Shown here one piece after another: positions 53,148 to 62,050 of a DNA stretch of 64,000 nt; positions within the stretch are counted from its first letter, which is position 1; every line of letters begins with the position of its first letter. The notes beneath the pieces were generated by a model. The model had not been told where the DNA came from. It made no database searches and saw nothing but the letters and a program-made list of their open reading frames with translations. A program made the position numbers and the translations under genes. This DNA is from JAJFJD01 sp965228695 (GTDB lineage: Bacteria; Pseudomonadota; Alphaproteobacteria; UBA8366): contig CBDDIB010000002.1 in NCBI GenBank assembly GCA_965228695.1, positions 4,154,001-4,218,000 of the forward strand. Reading direction: 5' to 3'.

Positions 53148-53941
53148 GCGAGTTCCTCCGTGCCGAAGTCGGCAGGGCTGGTGATCTCCAGGATTTGGCA
53201 GTCCTCGGACCGGCGCAGCAGGTCGCGCGGGATACCCGGCGCCTGGTTCACGCAGTCGCCGGCCTCCAGCTCGACCACGCCATGCGGTCCGTAGTCGAAG
53301 GCGCAGGTGCCCGCCACCACGAAGACCATCTGGAAATCGAGATCATGGCGGTGCAGGCCGGTCGGTCCCGGCATCGGTTCGCGGCACCGGCTGACATGAG
53401 CATTGACCCGCCCGCCGGTGGCGGCGGAAATACCCAGATCGCGGGCTTCCAGCCACGGCCGAAGCGGATGGCTGGTGAAGGGGGTGTCCGCGAGCCGCGA
53501 AACGCTGTAGCGCGAGACGATGCCGGTCGACGGGTCCGGCTCGACATAGTCTTCGAGGCCGGTTTCCTCGGTTGGGAAATCGCCCGGCGACACGACTTCG
53601 AGCACCATGCAGTCGGCGGTCCGGTCGGTCTGCTGATGCACGATACCCGACGGCTGGTGGATGCAGTCGCCCGGCCCGACGACGACCTCGCCGTATTGTC
53701 CGTATTCGAATGTCGCCTGACCCTGCAGGACAAAGACGACCTGAACGTCGAGGTCGTGGCGGTGGAGCCCGGTGCCGCCCGGCATCGCTTGCAGCGAATG
53801 GCTGATGCTGGCGCGCCAACGGCCGCCCGTGGCTTTCTTGATGCCGAGATCGCGGTATTCCAGAAAGGACCGGAGGCCGCCGGATTCGAACTGGGCGTCG
53901 CGCGCCCGGCTCACGCTGAATTCATTCACCAGATTTCCCAT
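53144..53941 (-). CDS. Bicupin protein with tandem internal repeat
   Basis: A 265-residue protein made of two cupin domains that repeat each other. Each half runs from an LRSFLEYRDLGI/LRPWLEARDLGI start through ATGGR, GTGLHRHDLD or PTGLHRHDLD, a GDC(I/V)(H/N)Q strand and SPGDFPTEE or SPADFGTEE. Both halves keep the HRHDLD metal motif, though the second has Asn for His in the later ligand. The ATG at 53941 is well placed; a longer frame runs into the SIS gene. It is upstream of and overlaps the cupin-like gene by four bases. Confidence 0.84.
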   Translation of the reverse strand: MGNLVNEFSVSRARDAQFESGGLRSFLEYRDLGIKKATGGRWRASISHSLQAMPGGTGLHRHDLDVQVVFVLQGQATFEYGQYGEVVVGPGDCIHQPSGIVHQQTDRTADCMVLEVVSPGDFPTEETGLEDYVEPDPSTGIVSRYSVSRLADTPFTSHPLRPWLEARDLGISAATGGRVNAHVSRCREPMPGPTGLHRHDLDFQMVFVVAGTCAFDYGPHGVVELEAGDCVNQAPGIPRDLLRRSEDCQILEITSPADFGTEELA

Positions 53942-53972
53942 GACGCGGCGATCCCTTCCCCGTTGCGGTTTT

Positions 53973-54566
53973 CTATTCGTTGTCGGTGCGCGCCCTTCGG
54001 CCAAGATATCCGCCGTGATGACGCAGGCCGTAATCGTGTTTCGTCACCTCTTTCCGCTCCATCAGGACCAACGTCAACGCGTCGCCGATGGCGTGCATCA
54101 CCACCGTGCTGGCCGACGGGGTCAGTCCGAGCGGACAAGGCTCCACGATCTCGCCCATATCCAGCACGATATCGCTTAAGTCCCGCAAATCCGAATCCGC
54201 GTGCGACGTGATGCCGATGATCGTGCCGGCGCTGAGATGGCGGCTGAACTCCAGCAGTTCCATGACCTCGCGCGTCTTGCCGCTTGTCGAGTAGGCGACG
54301 ATGCAGTCGCCTTCCGCGATGAGGCCAAGATCGCCATGCGCGGCCTCGCCCGGATGCACGAAGACCGCCGGCGTGCCGGTCGAACACATTGTGGTGGCGA
54401 ATTTGCGCGCGACCAGCCCGGCCTTTCCCATACCGGTCGCGACGACCTTCCCCGTGCAATCGTACAAGGCGTCGATCGCACGCTCGAAGGACTCGTCCAC
54501 GGTGATCGACGAAATGGCGGCGGCTTCCGCGGCAAGAATTTGCCGCACGCGCTCCTGGGTATTCAT
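53973..54566 (-). CDS. SIS-domain sugar isomerase-like protein (KdsD/KpsF type, no CBS)
   Basis: A 197-residue SIS protein similar to the isomerase half of arabinose-5-phosphate isomerases. VVATGMGKAGLVARKFA, GEAAHGDLGLI and YSTSGKTREV mark the phosphosugar site. The two CBS domains of normal KdsD/KpsF (about 320 residues) are absent; it ends soon after PCPLGLTPSASTVVMHAIGDAL. It could make a phospho-sugar for cell-surface material. It is 31 bases upstream of the bicupin gene. Confidence 0.86.
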   Translation of the reverse strand: MNTQERVRQILAAEAAAISSITVDESFERAIDALYDCTGKVVATGMGKAGLVARKFATTMCSTGTPAVFVHPGEAAHGDLGLIAEGDCIVAYSTSGKTREVMELLEFSRHLSAGTIIGITSHADSDLRDLSDIVLDMGEIVEPCPLGLTPSASTVVMHAIGDALTLVLMERKEVTKHDYGLRHHGGYLGRRARTDNE

Positions 54567-54668
54567 GATAATCGACAGTCCGTTACCGTTGAAGAATGGC
54601 GGGGCTGGACTTGGCGAAAGCCCTGCCGCCTGCGGGTGTTTACCGCCTGAACCCTATCGCGACAACCG

Positions 54669-55649
54669 TCAATTCCCGGGATGTCCGCGCAACGCCGCCG
54701 CCCGGGCGGCGCTTTCGGCGACCAGCGTCTCGATGATATCGGCGACCGGGCATACGTCGTGGATCAACCCCGCGACCTGTCCGGCGGCGGTCTGGCGGCG
54801 GTCCGCGTCGCGTTCGGGATGCCGCCCCGCCCGCGCCTTCTTGCGCAAGTCGGACAGCACGGCATTGTCCGCGCCCGCGCGCCGCGCCGCCTCGTAGGCC
54901 ATGAGTTCCGGGGTGGCGATACAGCGCACCGGCGCGCCGGTCATCGCCTTGGTCACGACCGTATCGGTCTCCGCCATCTGCACGAGTTGCTCGACACCCC
55001 AAGCATTCAGCCCGCTTTCCGCCGACGCCATGAACAGGGTGCCGATCTGGACACCGACCGCGCCGAGCGCAAACGCGGCCAATACGCCGCGCGCATCGCC
55101 GATCCCGCCCGCCGCCAGGACCGGTACGTCCACCGCATCAACCACTTGCGGCACCAACGGTAACGTCGCGACGGTCCCGACATGACCGCCCGCCTCGCAA
55201 CCCGACGCGATGATGGCGTCGACGCCTTCTTCGACCATGCGGACGGCGTGCCCGGCCGTCGGCACGACGGAGAGCACCGTGATGCCCGCGTCCTTCAGCA
55301 TCCGCACCGCGTCCTCGCCCGGATCGGCCCGCCCCGTCGTCACGATCGGTACATTCATCCCGATGCAGATCTTGGCGCGCGTTTCGGTGAAGCCCCGGCC
55401 CATCGGCAGGATATTGACGGCGAAGGGTTTGTCCGTCCGTTGACTTGTCTCGATGATATCGGCGCGGAGTTTCTCCTCCGTGCCGCCGAAGGTCGGCAGG
55501 ATGCCCAAACCACCGGCATTGCTGACCGCCGAGACGAGATCGACACTGCCACCGCCCTGCATCGCACCCTGAAGGATGGGATGGCGAATGCCCAGCATGT
55601 CGCACACCGCCGTATGGATCGCGGACGGGGGCTGCGCCGGCTCGCTCAT
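54669..55649 (-). CDS. Nitronate monooxygenase (2-nitropropane dioxygenase family)
   Basis: A 326-residue FMN-dependent TIM-barrel enzyme. HPILQGAMQGGG begins the flavin site, GCEAGGHVGT carries the active-site His156, and AAGGIGDARGVLAAFALGA follows. It oxidises propionate 3-nitronate and other nitronates. Its ATG overlaps the methyltransferase stop by four bases, so the two are an operon. Confidence 0.9.
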   Translation of the reverse strand: MSEPAQPPSAIHTAVCDMLGIRHPILQGAMQGGGSVDLVSAVSNAGGLGILPTFGGTEEKLRADIIETSQRTDKPFAVNILPMGRGFTETRAKICIGMNVPIVTTGRADPGEDAVRMLKDAGITVLSVVPTAGHAVRMVEEGVDAIIASGCEAGGHVGTVATLPLVPQVVDAVDVPVLAAGGIGDARGVLAAFALGAVGVQIGTLFMASAESGLNAWGVEQLVQMAETDTVVTKAMTGAPVRCIATPELMAYEAARRAGADNAVLSDLRKKARAGRHPERDADRRQTAAGQVAGLIHDVCPVADIIETLVAESAARAAALRGHPGN

Positions 55650-56650
55650 GGAGCTTTGAATCCGGTGATACGGGTCAGCACGCCTTCGACGAAGGGCTGC
55701 ACCGCGACACCCCTAAATCCGGCGGCTTCGAAATACCCGATACAATCTGACTCGGAATGGGCCATGCCCATCGTCTCCGCCAACGCCTGTCCGAGCCCCC
55801 AAAAAGCCGCGCTGACCGGACCGCATCGGTCGTCGTTCAGCGTTTCGCCGATCAAATGCATCTCGCCGCCCGGCAACAACGCGTCATGCGCCTTGGAGAT
55901 GACTTTCTGGATCGTTTCGGGACCGTACATCGGCAGGTTGCTGGCCATCACGACGACATCCGCATCGTCTGGAAGGGGATCGGCGGTGAAATCGCCGGCG
56001 ACCGCTTCGACCCGGTCGGAAACGCCGTTCTCGGCGATGAATTCCCGCGCCGCTTCGGCCACCGGGGGTAAGTCGAACACGACGGCGCGCAGGTCGGCCC
56101 AGGTATCGACGGCGACGATGCAGTAGGCACCGGACCCGCCGCCCAGATCCAACAGCTTCGTTCGCCCGGACAGATCGACCTGCCGCGCGAAGCGCCGTGC
56201 AGCACCCATGCCGATGCTATAGGTCGCATCGTGATAGGCGCGCGCCTGCTCCACCGTATAGCCGGCGATATCGGGCAACAGTTTCAACTCCGGCGCCCGC
56301 AAATGCTCGGTCAACCGCCCCCATTCATTCCAGGCGGGTTTGGTGAACAACATCCAATCGCCCGCGTAGCGATGGCTTCCCTTGACCAGAAACCGGTCGA
56401 CATCGGGCGCATTAACGAAACCGCCGTCATGAATTTCAACCAGGTCCAGCGCGATACACATGGTCACCAGCCTTTCGGCGTTGACGGGATGAATATCCAG
56501 TGCCTCGGCGACCTGAGGGACGGTGCCCGCCCCCTCGCTGATCGCGGTGAACAATCCGAGTTCGACCGCCGACATCAGCGCGGCCGATTGACCGTAGGCC
56601 TGCGCATACGCTTGCAGGCGGGTGGTATCGAGTTTCTTTTCTTGTGTCAT
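55646..56650 (-). CDS. O-methyltransferase-like protein with dimerisation domain
   Basis: A 334-residue SAM-dependent methyltransferase of the hydroxyindole-O-methyltransferase/caffeate type. The N-terminal winged helix region (about residues 20-90) has ELGLFTAISEGAGTVPQVAEALDI; the SAM site is LLDLGGGSGAYCIVA, with acidic GDF and MASNLPMYG further on. In this family the usual HVLHDW before the last strand is replaced, so transfer to carbon, nitrogen or a thiol cannot be excluded. The ATG at 56650 precedes the nitronate monooxygenase. Confidence 0.85.
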   Translation of the reverse strand: MTQEKKLDTTRLQAYAQAYGQSAALMSAVELGLFTAISEGAGTVPQVAEALDIHPVNAERLVTMCIALDLVEIHDGGFVNAPDVDRFLVKGSHRYAGDWMLFTKPAWNEWGRLTEHLRAPELKLLPDIAGYTVEQARAYHDATYSIGMGAARRFARQVDLSGRTKLLDLGGGSGAYCIVAVDTWADLRAVVFDLPPVAEAAREFIAENGVSDRVEAVAGDFTADPLPDDADVVVMASNLPMYGPETIQKVISKAHDALLPGGEMHLIGETLNDDRCGPVSAAFWGLGQALAETMGMAHSESDCIGYFEAAGFRGVAVQPFVEGVLTRITGFKAP

Positions 56651-57016
56651 GCGGCCAACGCTACCATAGCACCGGTGCGACGCCAGCAAGATCCCCCGCC
56701 GCGCGGTCCTCGCACGGTCAGCAGCGGTCGGATTGGCGGAATCCGGCCGAAAAATCCGGTAAAGACAGCTCGATTCCGGCGTTAAGCAAATGTAAATAGC
56801 ATTGCCTGCAAATACTTCTATCTAGGCGTGAGATTCGGAATTTTCAGGTTGGATATGAGTGTTAGACGCCCGGCAGGCAAATTTGAGGATCTGTGAACAT
56901 TGATGGATCAAATGTAGGGAAAGCGCCAAAAACTGCCGCGGGAAACGCATAAAACCCCGCGCCGACTGAATGCTCACCAAACACCGAACTCTGGATTGGC
57001 AATTCGGATCGTCTTG
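56651..57016. other. 366-bp divergent intergenic region
   Basis: No gene is seen. A near-perfect inverted repeat, ACATTGAT-GG-ATCAAATGT (56897-56915), sits about 100 bases before the histidine kinase ATG and could be a regulator site. Otherwise the stretch shows no clear promoter or RNA element. Confidence 0.55.
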
Positions 57017-58813
57017 ATGGAAAACATCGCCCAGGAAAAAGCACGCATAGAACGAAGCGGCCGACTGCATTGGTATCATTGGGCCCTCGTTCTCGCGTCC
57101 CTCGCCCTTACACTTACCGCGTGGGCTATCACGAAACACCAAGTCGAAGAAAAAAACGAGACCCGCTTCAGCCGTGAGGCGGACGGGCTGCTCGAGTTGG
57201 TGCGCGAACGCATGGAAAAATACGAAAACAGCCTGTGGAGCGGCGTGTCCGCCATTCAAATGGCCGGCGGCAACGTCACGCTCGAACGGTGGCAGCGGTT
57301 CGCAAACACGCTGAGCATCGACACCAAGTATCCCGGGATCAACGGAATCGGTGTGATCCACTATATCGAACCCGACAATCTCGCGAGCTACCTCGCCGCG
57401 CAACGCCGGACCCGACCGGATTTTCGAATCTTTCCCCCGCATGGGCATTCCGAGTTCTGGCCTATCACCTATGTCGAACCGAGCGGGCCCAACTTCAAGG
57501 CGATCGGATTGGACATGGCGCACGAGACCAATCGCTTTACCGCGGCCAAACGTGCGCGCGACAGTGGAAAATCCCGAATTACCGGTCCGATCGAATTGGT
57601 GCAGGACCGGGAACGGACCCCTGGCTTCCTGTTCTACGCGCCGTTCTATCTGGCGGGCGACCATCAAACGACCGAGCAACGCCGCCAGAACTTCATCGGC
57701 CTTGTCTATGCGCCTTTCGTGGTCACGAAACTCATAGCGGGGACGCTTCAAAAGGAAAACCGGCACGTCGGCATTTCAATCCGCGACCAGGAAGTATCGA
57801 TCTATAGCGAACATGTCGAGACGGAGCCGGACTACGATCCCAATGCACTCTATTCAAAGACGGTCGAGGTCGATATCTACGGCCGCACCTGGACCTTCAA
57901 CTTGCGCAGTACGCGGTCCTTTCGCGAGAACAGTTCGAGCGCCCAACCAGCAATCATTCTGAGCAGCGGGCTTCTGATCGACGCGCTGCTGCTGGCGCTG
58001 TTTATCTTGCTGACCCGCGCCAACCGCAATGCGACGGCCTTTGCACAACGTATGAGTAGAAGCTACCAGCGAAAATCCGAGGAACTGGCTGAGAACGTGG
58101 AACGGCTCAAGGTATCAAACCAGGATCTCGAGCAGTTCGCCTACGCCGCATCACACGACCTGAAATCACCTTTGCGGTCGATCGACAACTTGGCGGAATG
58201 GATCGAGGGCGATTTGAAGGCGGTAATGAGCGACGAGAACAAGAAACAAATGACGTTGTTGCGCAATCGCGTTTGCCGGCTCGAGGCCTTGCTAGAAGGT
58301 CTGCTGCAATACTCCCGCGTCGGCAGACAGTCGGCGACGATCGAGTTCGTCGATCTGCAGTCTATCGTCGATGAGATCGTCGACCTGCTCGACCTTCCTG
58401 CCTCGTTCACGGTCGACGTCGTGACCGAGCTTCCACAGATGTACACGGCGAAAGCACCGTTGCATCAGGTTTTAACCAACTTGGTTGGAAACGCCATCAA
58501 ACACCACGATCGCGACGAAGGCCGGGTCGAAATTTCCGTAAAGGATCTGGGTGATTTCGTAGAGATCGCCGTCACCGACGACGGCCCCGGTATCGAAGAG
58601 GAATATCACGACCGGATCTTCCAGCTCTATCAGACCTTGAAACCCCGCGACAAAGTGGAAGGCAGCGGGTTGGGGCTAACCATGGTCAGCAAACAGGTGG
58701 AAGCCCAAGACGGCACGATCACGGTGGAGAGCACTAAAGGGCAGCGTGGCACGACCTTCCGATTCACGTGGCCTAACCTGGATTTACCGGAAAGCCAAGC
58801 CAATGCCGCCTGA
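57017..58813 (+). CDS. CHASE-domain sensor histidine kinase
   Basis: A 598-residue membrane sensor kinase. TM1 is about residues 20-42, followed by a periplasmic CHASE domain (about 85-250) with GINGIGVIHYIE and TYVEPSGPNFKAIGLDM, then TM2 (about 310-332) and a short coiled coil. HisKA has the phosphoacceptor His380 in ASHDLKSPLR; HATPase has NAIKHH, DDGPGIEEE and GSGLGLTMV. CHASE domains bind small extracellular ligands such as cytokinin-like compounds. The ATG at 57017 replaces a TTG at 56996. It overlaps its response regulator by 11 bases. Confidence 0.92.
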   Translation: MENIAQEKARIERSGRLHWYHWALVLASLALTLTAWAITKHQVEEKNETRFSREADGLLELVRERMEKYENSLWSGVSAIQMAGGNVTLERWQRFANTLSIDTKYPGINGIGVIHYIEPDNLASYLAAQRRTRPDFRIFPPHGHSEFWPITYVEPSGPNFKAIGLDMAHETNRFTAAKRARDSGKSRITGPIELVQDRERTPGFLFYAPFYLAGDHQTTEQRRQNFIGLVYAPFVVTKLIAGTLQKENRHVGISIRDQEVSIYSEHVETEPDYDPNALYSKTVEVDIYGRTWTFNLRSTRSFRENSSSAQPAIILSSGLLIDALLLALFILLTRANRNATAFAQRMSRSYQRKSEELAENVERLKVSNQDLEQFAYAASHDLKSPLRSIDNLAEWIEGDLKAVMSDENKKQMTLLRNRVCRLEALLEGLLQYSRVGRQSATIEFVDLQSIVDEIVDLLDLPASFTVDVVTELPQMYTAKAPLHQVLTNLVGNAIKHHDRDEGRVEISVKDLGDFVEIAVTDDGPGIEEEYHDRIFQLYQTLKPRDKVEGSGLGLTMVSKQVEAQDGTITVESTKGQRGTTFRFTWPNLDLPESQANAA

Positions 58814-59228
58814 ATTGGTCAATATTCTTCTGGTCGATGACGACGTGGTCGACGTTATGCGCGTGAAGCGATCCTTCGACGAGCTCGAAATTGCCAACCC
58901 ATTGTACATTGCGAACGATGGGGTCGAGGCGCTGGAAATGCTGCGCGGCGAAAACGGTCACTCGCCAATTCCGGAACCGTATCTCGTCTTGCTTGATCTC
59001 AATATGCCGCGAATGAACGGGTTGGAGTTTCTCAACCAAATTCGCAGCGATCCCGAACTCGATAAAACCATCGTCTTCGTTCTGACGACGTCGAACGCGG
59101 ATGAGGATCGAACTATGGCCTACAAGAAACAAGTGGCCGGCTATATCGTGAAGGCCGACACCAGCGAAATGCTGATGACGGCATTGGGCATGGTCAAAAG
59201 CTATTGGCGGGTTATCGAATTTCCCTAG
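58803..59228 (+). CDS. Stand-alone response regulator receiver (Rcp1/CheY-like)
   Basis: A 141-residue receiver-only protein with no output domain. The acidic pair is in LLVDDDVVDVMR, the phosphoacceptor is Asp65 in LLDLNMPRMNG, Thr95/96 in LTTSN and Lys117 in YIVKAD. The MPRMNG/KAD pattern and length match the Rcp group that pairs with phytochrome- and CHASE-type kinases. It is coupled to the histidine kinase by an 11-base overlap and must signal to a third partner. Confidence 0.92.
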   Translation: MPPELVNILLVDDDVVDVMRVKRSFDELEIANPLYIANDGVEALEMLRGENGHSPIPEPYLVLLDLNMPRMNGLEFLNQIRSDPELDKTIVFVLTTSNADEDRTMAYKKQVAGYIVKADTSEMLMTALGMVKSYWRVIEFP

Positions 59229-59229
59229 A

Positions 59230-59245
59230 CCGGCGCGCGCGCCGG
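59230..59245. terminator. GC-rich palindrome after the response regulator
   Basis: A perfect 16-base palindrome CCGGCGCGCGCGCCGG begins two bases after the response-regulator stop, and a second GCCGG/CCGGC hairpin lies about 20 bases further on. It has the position of a transcription terminator but no T-run. Confidence 0.35.
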
Positions 59246-59508
59246 AGGACTCTACCAGCCGGCGCAAAACCGGCATCGCAACCATCGGCTTGGGGCCTTC
59301 GATGGTCCGCTAAGTCCGCGCGGCATTCAGCGCCGCCGGCATTAATCCAAGCTCGCACTGTATCTCCGTCACCAAACCGCTAAAATCATTCTTCACTGGG
59401 GATACGCCATTCGCTTTCACACAAGAGCGAAACGATGATCGTGCGTCGAAATGAACTTCCGGCTGACCGGGGCGTCCGGTCCCGAAACGCGAGGTTGCTG
59501 GGGCGAGT

Positions 59509-59982
59509 ATGCGATTTCTGAAGACTTTCCGCCTCGACAATTCGGACCAGAGCATCTTTCGCAATGCGGCGGAACCTGGCGAATGGGCCGTGTCGGGCGT
59601 TTTCGCCTTCGCCGACCTGCCGGAATTGATGGTCACCGGAAAAATCAAACAGGCGTTCACGAGAGGCATCCTCGGCACAGCGAGCTTCGGATGGTCAACG
59701 CTTGCCTGCGTATCCGAAATCGATGCGACACGCTACGAAATGGTGATCGAACGGATCGCCGACCATTTCGTCGCGGCATACGGAGCGTCCGACCGCACGA
59801 CCGCGTTGCCGCTGGCCCGTCAGGAAGCGGAATTCACCGCCCGGCTCTGTGAGCATCCCATCGGCACCTTGCTCGCGGTCCGGCGCTCGTTCAAAGAAGG
59901 CAGTATTGTCCAGCGTTTCCGGATCGTGTCCCCGCCGGTCGGGGAAACGCGCGGCAGAATCCCGGAGAACGCGGAAAACTGA
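59509..59982 (+). CDS. Conserved protein, DUF6505-like
   Basis: A 157-residue protein with no signal peptide or membrane segment. The N-terminus MRFLKTFRLDNSDQSIF, then EPGEWAVSGVFAFADL and QAFTRGILGTASFGWST, resembles a family of alphaproteobacterial proteins (DUF6505, as best I can recall). Its place 84 bases before the converging moaA gene fits a link with molybdenum cofactor metabolism, but that is only context. Confidence 0.68.
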   Translation: MRFLKTFRLDNSDQSIFRNAAEPGEWAVSGVFAFADLPELMVTGKIKQAFTRGILGTASFGWSTLACVSEIDATRYEMVIERIADHFVAAYGASDRTTALPLARQEAEFTARLCEHPIGTLLAVRRSFKEGSIVQRFRIVSPPVGETRGRIPENAEN

Positions 59983-60066
59983 CACGCGCCAGCGCATTGC
60001 TCGGAACCGGCAAACCGTCCGATTAGGTCGAGTTTGAAGGCGCCCCGAATCCCGCAGTACCCGGCG

Positions 60067-61074
60067 CTATCCGCCGGTCACACTCATGTGGCGGCTGACC
60101 GACGGGCGCTGGCGCCGTCGGTCGATGACGAAATCATGGCCCTTCGGCTTGCGGCCGATCGCCTCATCGATGGCATCGAAAAGCAAATCGTCCTGGTCGC
60201 TCAAGCGAAGCGGTGTCCGCAGATCGGCGGCGTCCTCTTGTCCCAGGCACATATACAGTGTGCCGGTGCAGGTCAGCCGCACCCGGTTGCAGGATTCGCA
60301 GAAGTTATGCGTCATCGGCGTAATGAAGCCGACCTTCTGTCCGGTTTCATGGCAGACCGAATAGCGCGCCGGCCCGCCGCTGGAATAGTCGATGTCGTCG
60401 AGTGTCCATTTCTCGTTCAGCATCGCCCGCACCATCGACAACGGCAGATACTGATCCACGCGGGTTTCCCCGCCGATATCGCCCATCGGCATGACCTCGA
60501 TGAACGTCAGGTCGAAACCGTGTTTGCCGCACCAACCGACGAAATCGCTCAGCTCGTCGTCGTTGACGCCCTTCAGGGCGACGCAGTTGATCTTGACCTT
60601 GATTCCCGCGTCTTTCGCCGCTTCGAGACCGGCCATGACCTTGTCGAATTTGCCCCAGCGGGTGATCGAGGCGAATTTTTCCGGCAGCAGGGAATCCAGC
60701 GACACGTTGATCCGGCGCACGCCGTAAGACGCCAACTCCGTGGCGTATTTGGAAAGCTGGCTGCCGTTTGTCGTGACCGTCAGTTCATCCAGGTCGCCGC
60801 TATCGAGATGCCGGGAGAGATTCCGGAACAGCGACATGATATTCCGCCTGACCAAAGGCTCGCCGCCGGTCAGGCGCAGTTTCCGCACGCCGCGGCTGAC
60901 GAAGGCACTACATACCCGGTCGAGTTCTTCGAGCGACAAAATCTCCGCCTTCGGCAGGAAAGTCATCTCCTCCGCCATGCAATACACGCAACGGAAATCG
61001 CACCGGTCCGTTACGGAAACCCGGAGATAATTGACCTCTCGTCCAAATGGATCGATCAGCGGTTCGCCCGTCAT
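60067..61074 (-). CDS. moaA: GTP 3',8-cyclase
   Basis: A 335-residue radical SAM enzyme, the first step of molybdenum cofactor synthesis from GTP. The SAM cluster is Cys25, Cys29 and Cys32 in DRCDFRCVYCMAE. The second cluster is Cys259, Cys262 and Cys276 in FCESCNRVRLTCTGTLYMC. The C-terminus ends in the essential GG. The ATG is at 61072-61074. No other moa or moe gene is in the window. Confidence 0.97.
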   Translation of the reverse strand: MTGEPLIDPFGREVNYLRVSVTDRCDFRCVYCMAEEMTFLPKAEILSLEELDRVCSAFVSRGVRKLRLTGGEPLVRRNIMSLFRNLSRHLDSGDLDELTVTTNGSQLSKYATELASYGVRRINVSLDSLLPEKFASITRWGKFDKVMAGLEAAKDAGIKVKINCVALKGVNDDELSDFVGWCGKHGFDLTFIEVMPMGDIGGETRVDQYLPLSMVRAMLNEKWTLDDIDYSSGGPARYSVCHETGQKVGFITPMTHNFCESCNRVRLTCTGTLYMCLGQEDAADLRTPLRLSDQDDLLFDAIDEAIGRKPKGHDFVIDRRRQRPSVSRHMSVTGG

Positions 61075-61379
61075 GCTGGTGCCACCCTGGCCTTGTCTTC
61101 TGCTTCGAACACCCAGTTATCTATGTGACAAACCAAGCATTTCCAGTCCAGGCGGTCAATGGGCCGGGAGCCGGAATTGTCGAAGTAATCCGACCGGTTA
61201 TGGCCCGATCGCCTCAATCCATTAATCATTCGGAAAATCGAGCCTTCCGGATAGACGCTATACAAGCTTTTCACCCTCTTAGGATAGGCCCACAGTGCGC
61301 GGCCGCATTGATCTATATCGTGAGGGGAAAATTATTTCGGCGGGTTTCTACGCCGCCATCTTTCGGCGCACGGACCGCG
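61075..61379. other. 305-bp intergenic region between moaA and a SIS gene
   Basis: No gene is visible. Near the upstream gene is a possible leftward terminator (61339-61357). I looked for a molybdenum-cofactor riboswitch ahead of moaA and found no convincing conserved hairpin set, so none is claimed. Confidence 0.5.
61339..61357 (-). terminator. Possible terminator of the GmhA-like gene
   Basis: On the leftward strand a GGCGG...CCGCC hairpin (five-bp stem, nine-base loop) is followed by GAAATAATTTT, about 23 bases after the stop of the SIS gene. The short T-rich tail makes it the best intrinsic terminator in the window. Confidence 0.45.
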
Positions 61380-61964
61380 CTAATCGCTTTCCATGGCCAA
61401 GTCGAGCATGGCATGGCATAGGGTTAAATGCCCTATTTCGACAAACCCATAGGCGGGCGAGTTAATGTAGAGATTCATATCGCCAAGGCCCCGAAGCGGG
61501 TTATCCGGCGCGAACCCGGACAGCGTCACCACATACATTCGGTGCCGCCGCGCCGCATGAACGGCATTCAAGATATTTTCCGAGCGTCCGGAACTGCTGA
61601 TCGCGACCAGAATGTCCCCGGCCGCCCCCTGCAACTCGATTTGCTTCGCGAAGACCTGGTCATACCCGAAATCATTCCCGAGACAGGTCAACGCCGCTCC
61701 ATCGTTCAGCGCGATGGACCGGATGTTGCCGTTCTTGGTGTAGTCGATCGCCAGATGGCTCGCGATGGCGGCACTGCCCCCGTTGCCGATGAAGACAACC
61801 TTTTGACCCATCGCATGCGCCGTCTGCGCCTTGTCCACGATCCGCGAAAAAGCGGTTTCCAGCGGCACGGAGACATTGCGCGCCTGCGTCGCTTCCGCAT
61901 CGTGCAACAGTTTGGCGAGAGTATCGAAATATCCCGCAATGGATGACGTCGATACGACGGCCAT
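61380..61964 (-). CDS. SIS-domain phosphoheptose isomerase-like protein
   Basis: A 194-residue protein with a GmhA-type SIS domain. FIGNGGSAAIASHLAIDYTKNG, LNDGAALTCLGNDFGY and ISSSGRSENILNAV match the D-sedoheptulose 7-phosphate isomerase layout, and the C-terminal GHLTLCHAMLD supplies the His of the active site. It would make heptose 7-phosphate for LPS or capsule. AAGGGGGG lies four bases before the ATG. It is downstream of a NodB-type deacetylase gene. Confidence 0.85.
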   Translation of the reverse strand: MAVVSTSSIAGYFDTLAKLLHDAEATQARNVSVPLETAFSRIVDKAQTAHAMGQKVVFIGNGGSAAIASHLAIDYTKNGNIRSIALNDGAALTCLGNDFGYDQVFAKQIELQGAAGDILVAISSSGRSENILNAVHAARRHRMYVVTLSGFAPDNPLRGLGDMNLYINSPAYGFVEIGHLTLCHAMLDLAMESD

Positions 61965-62050
61965 TGAACCCCCCTTTCGCGCAACGACTATGCCCTAAAT
62001 TCGCGGCGCTCGCGACCGTGTTATGCGGCGCGATGGCAGAATCACACACA

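Noticed and set aside
53942..54004. Longer N-terminus of the bicupin into the SIS gene
   Set aside because: The extra residues are basic and match nothing; the shorter start gives the conserved domain and avoids a long overlap.
61075..61379. Molybdenum-cofactor riboswitch before moaA
   Set aside because: No set of conserved hairpins could be recognised by eye; a covariance search would be needed to reopen this.
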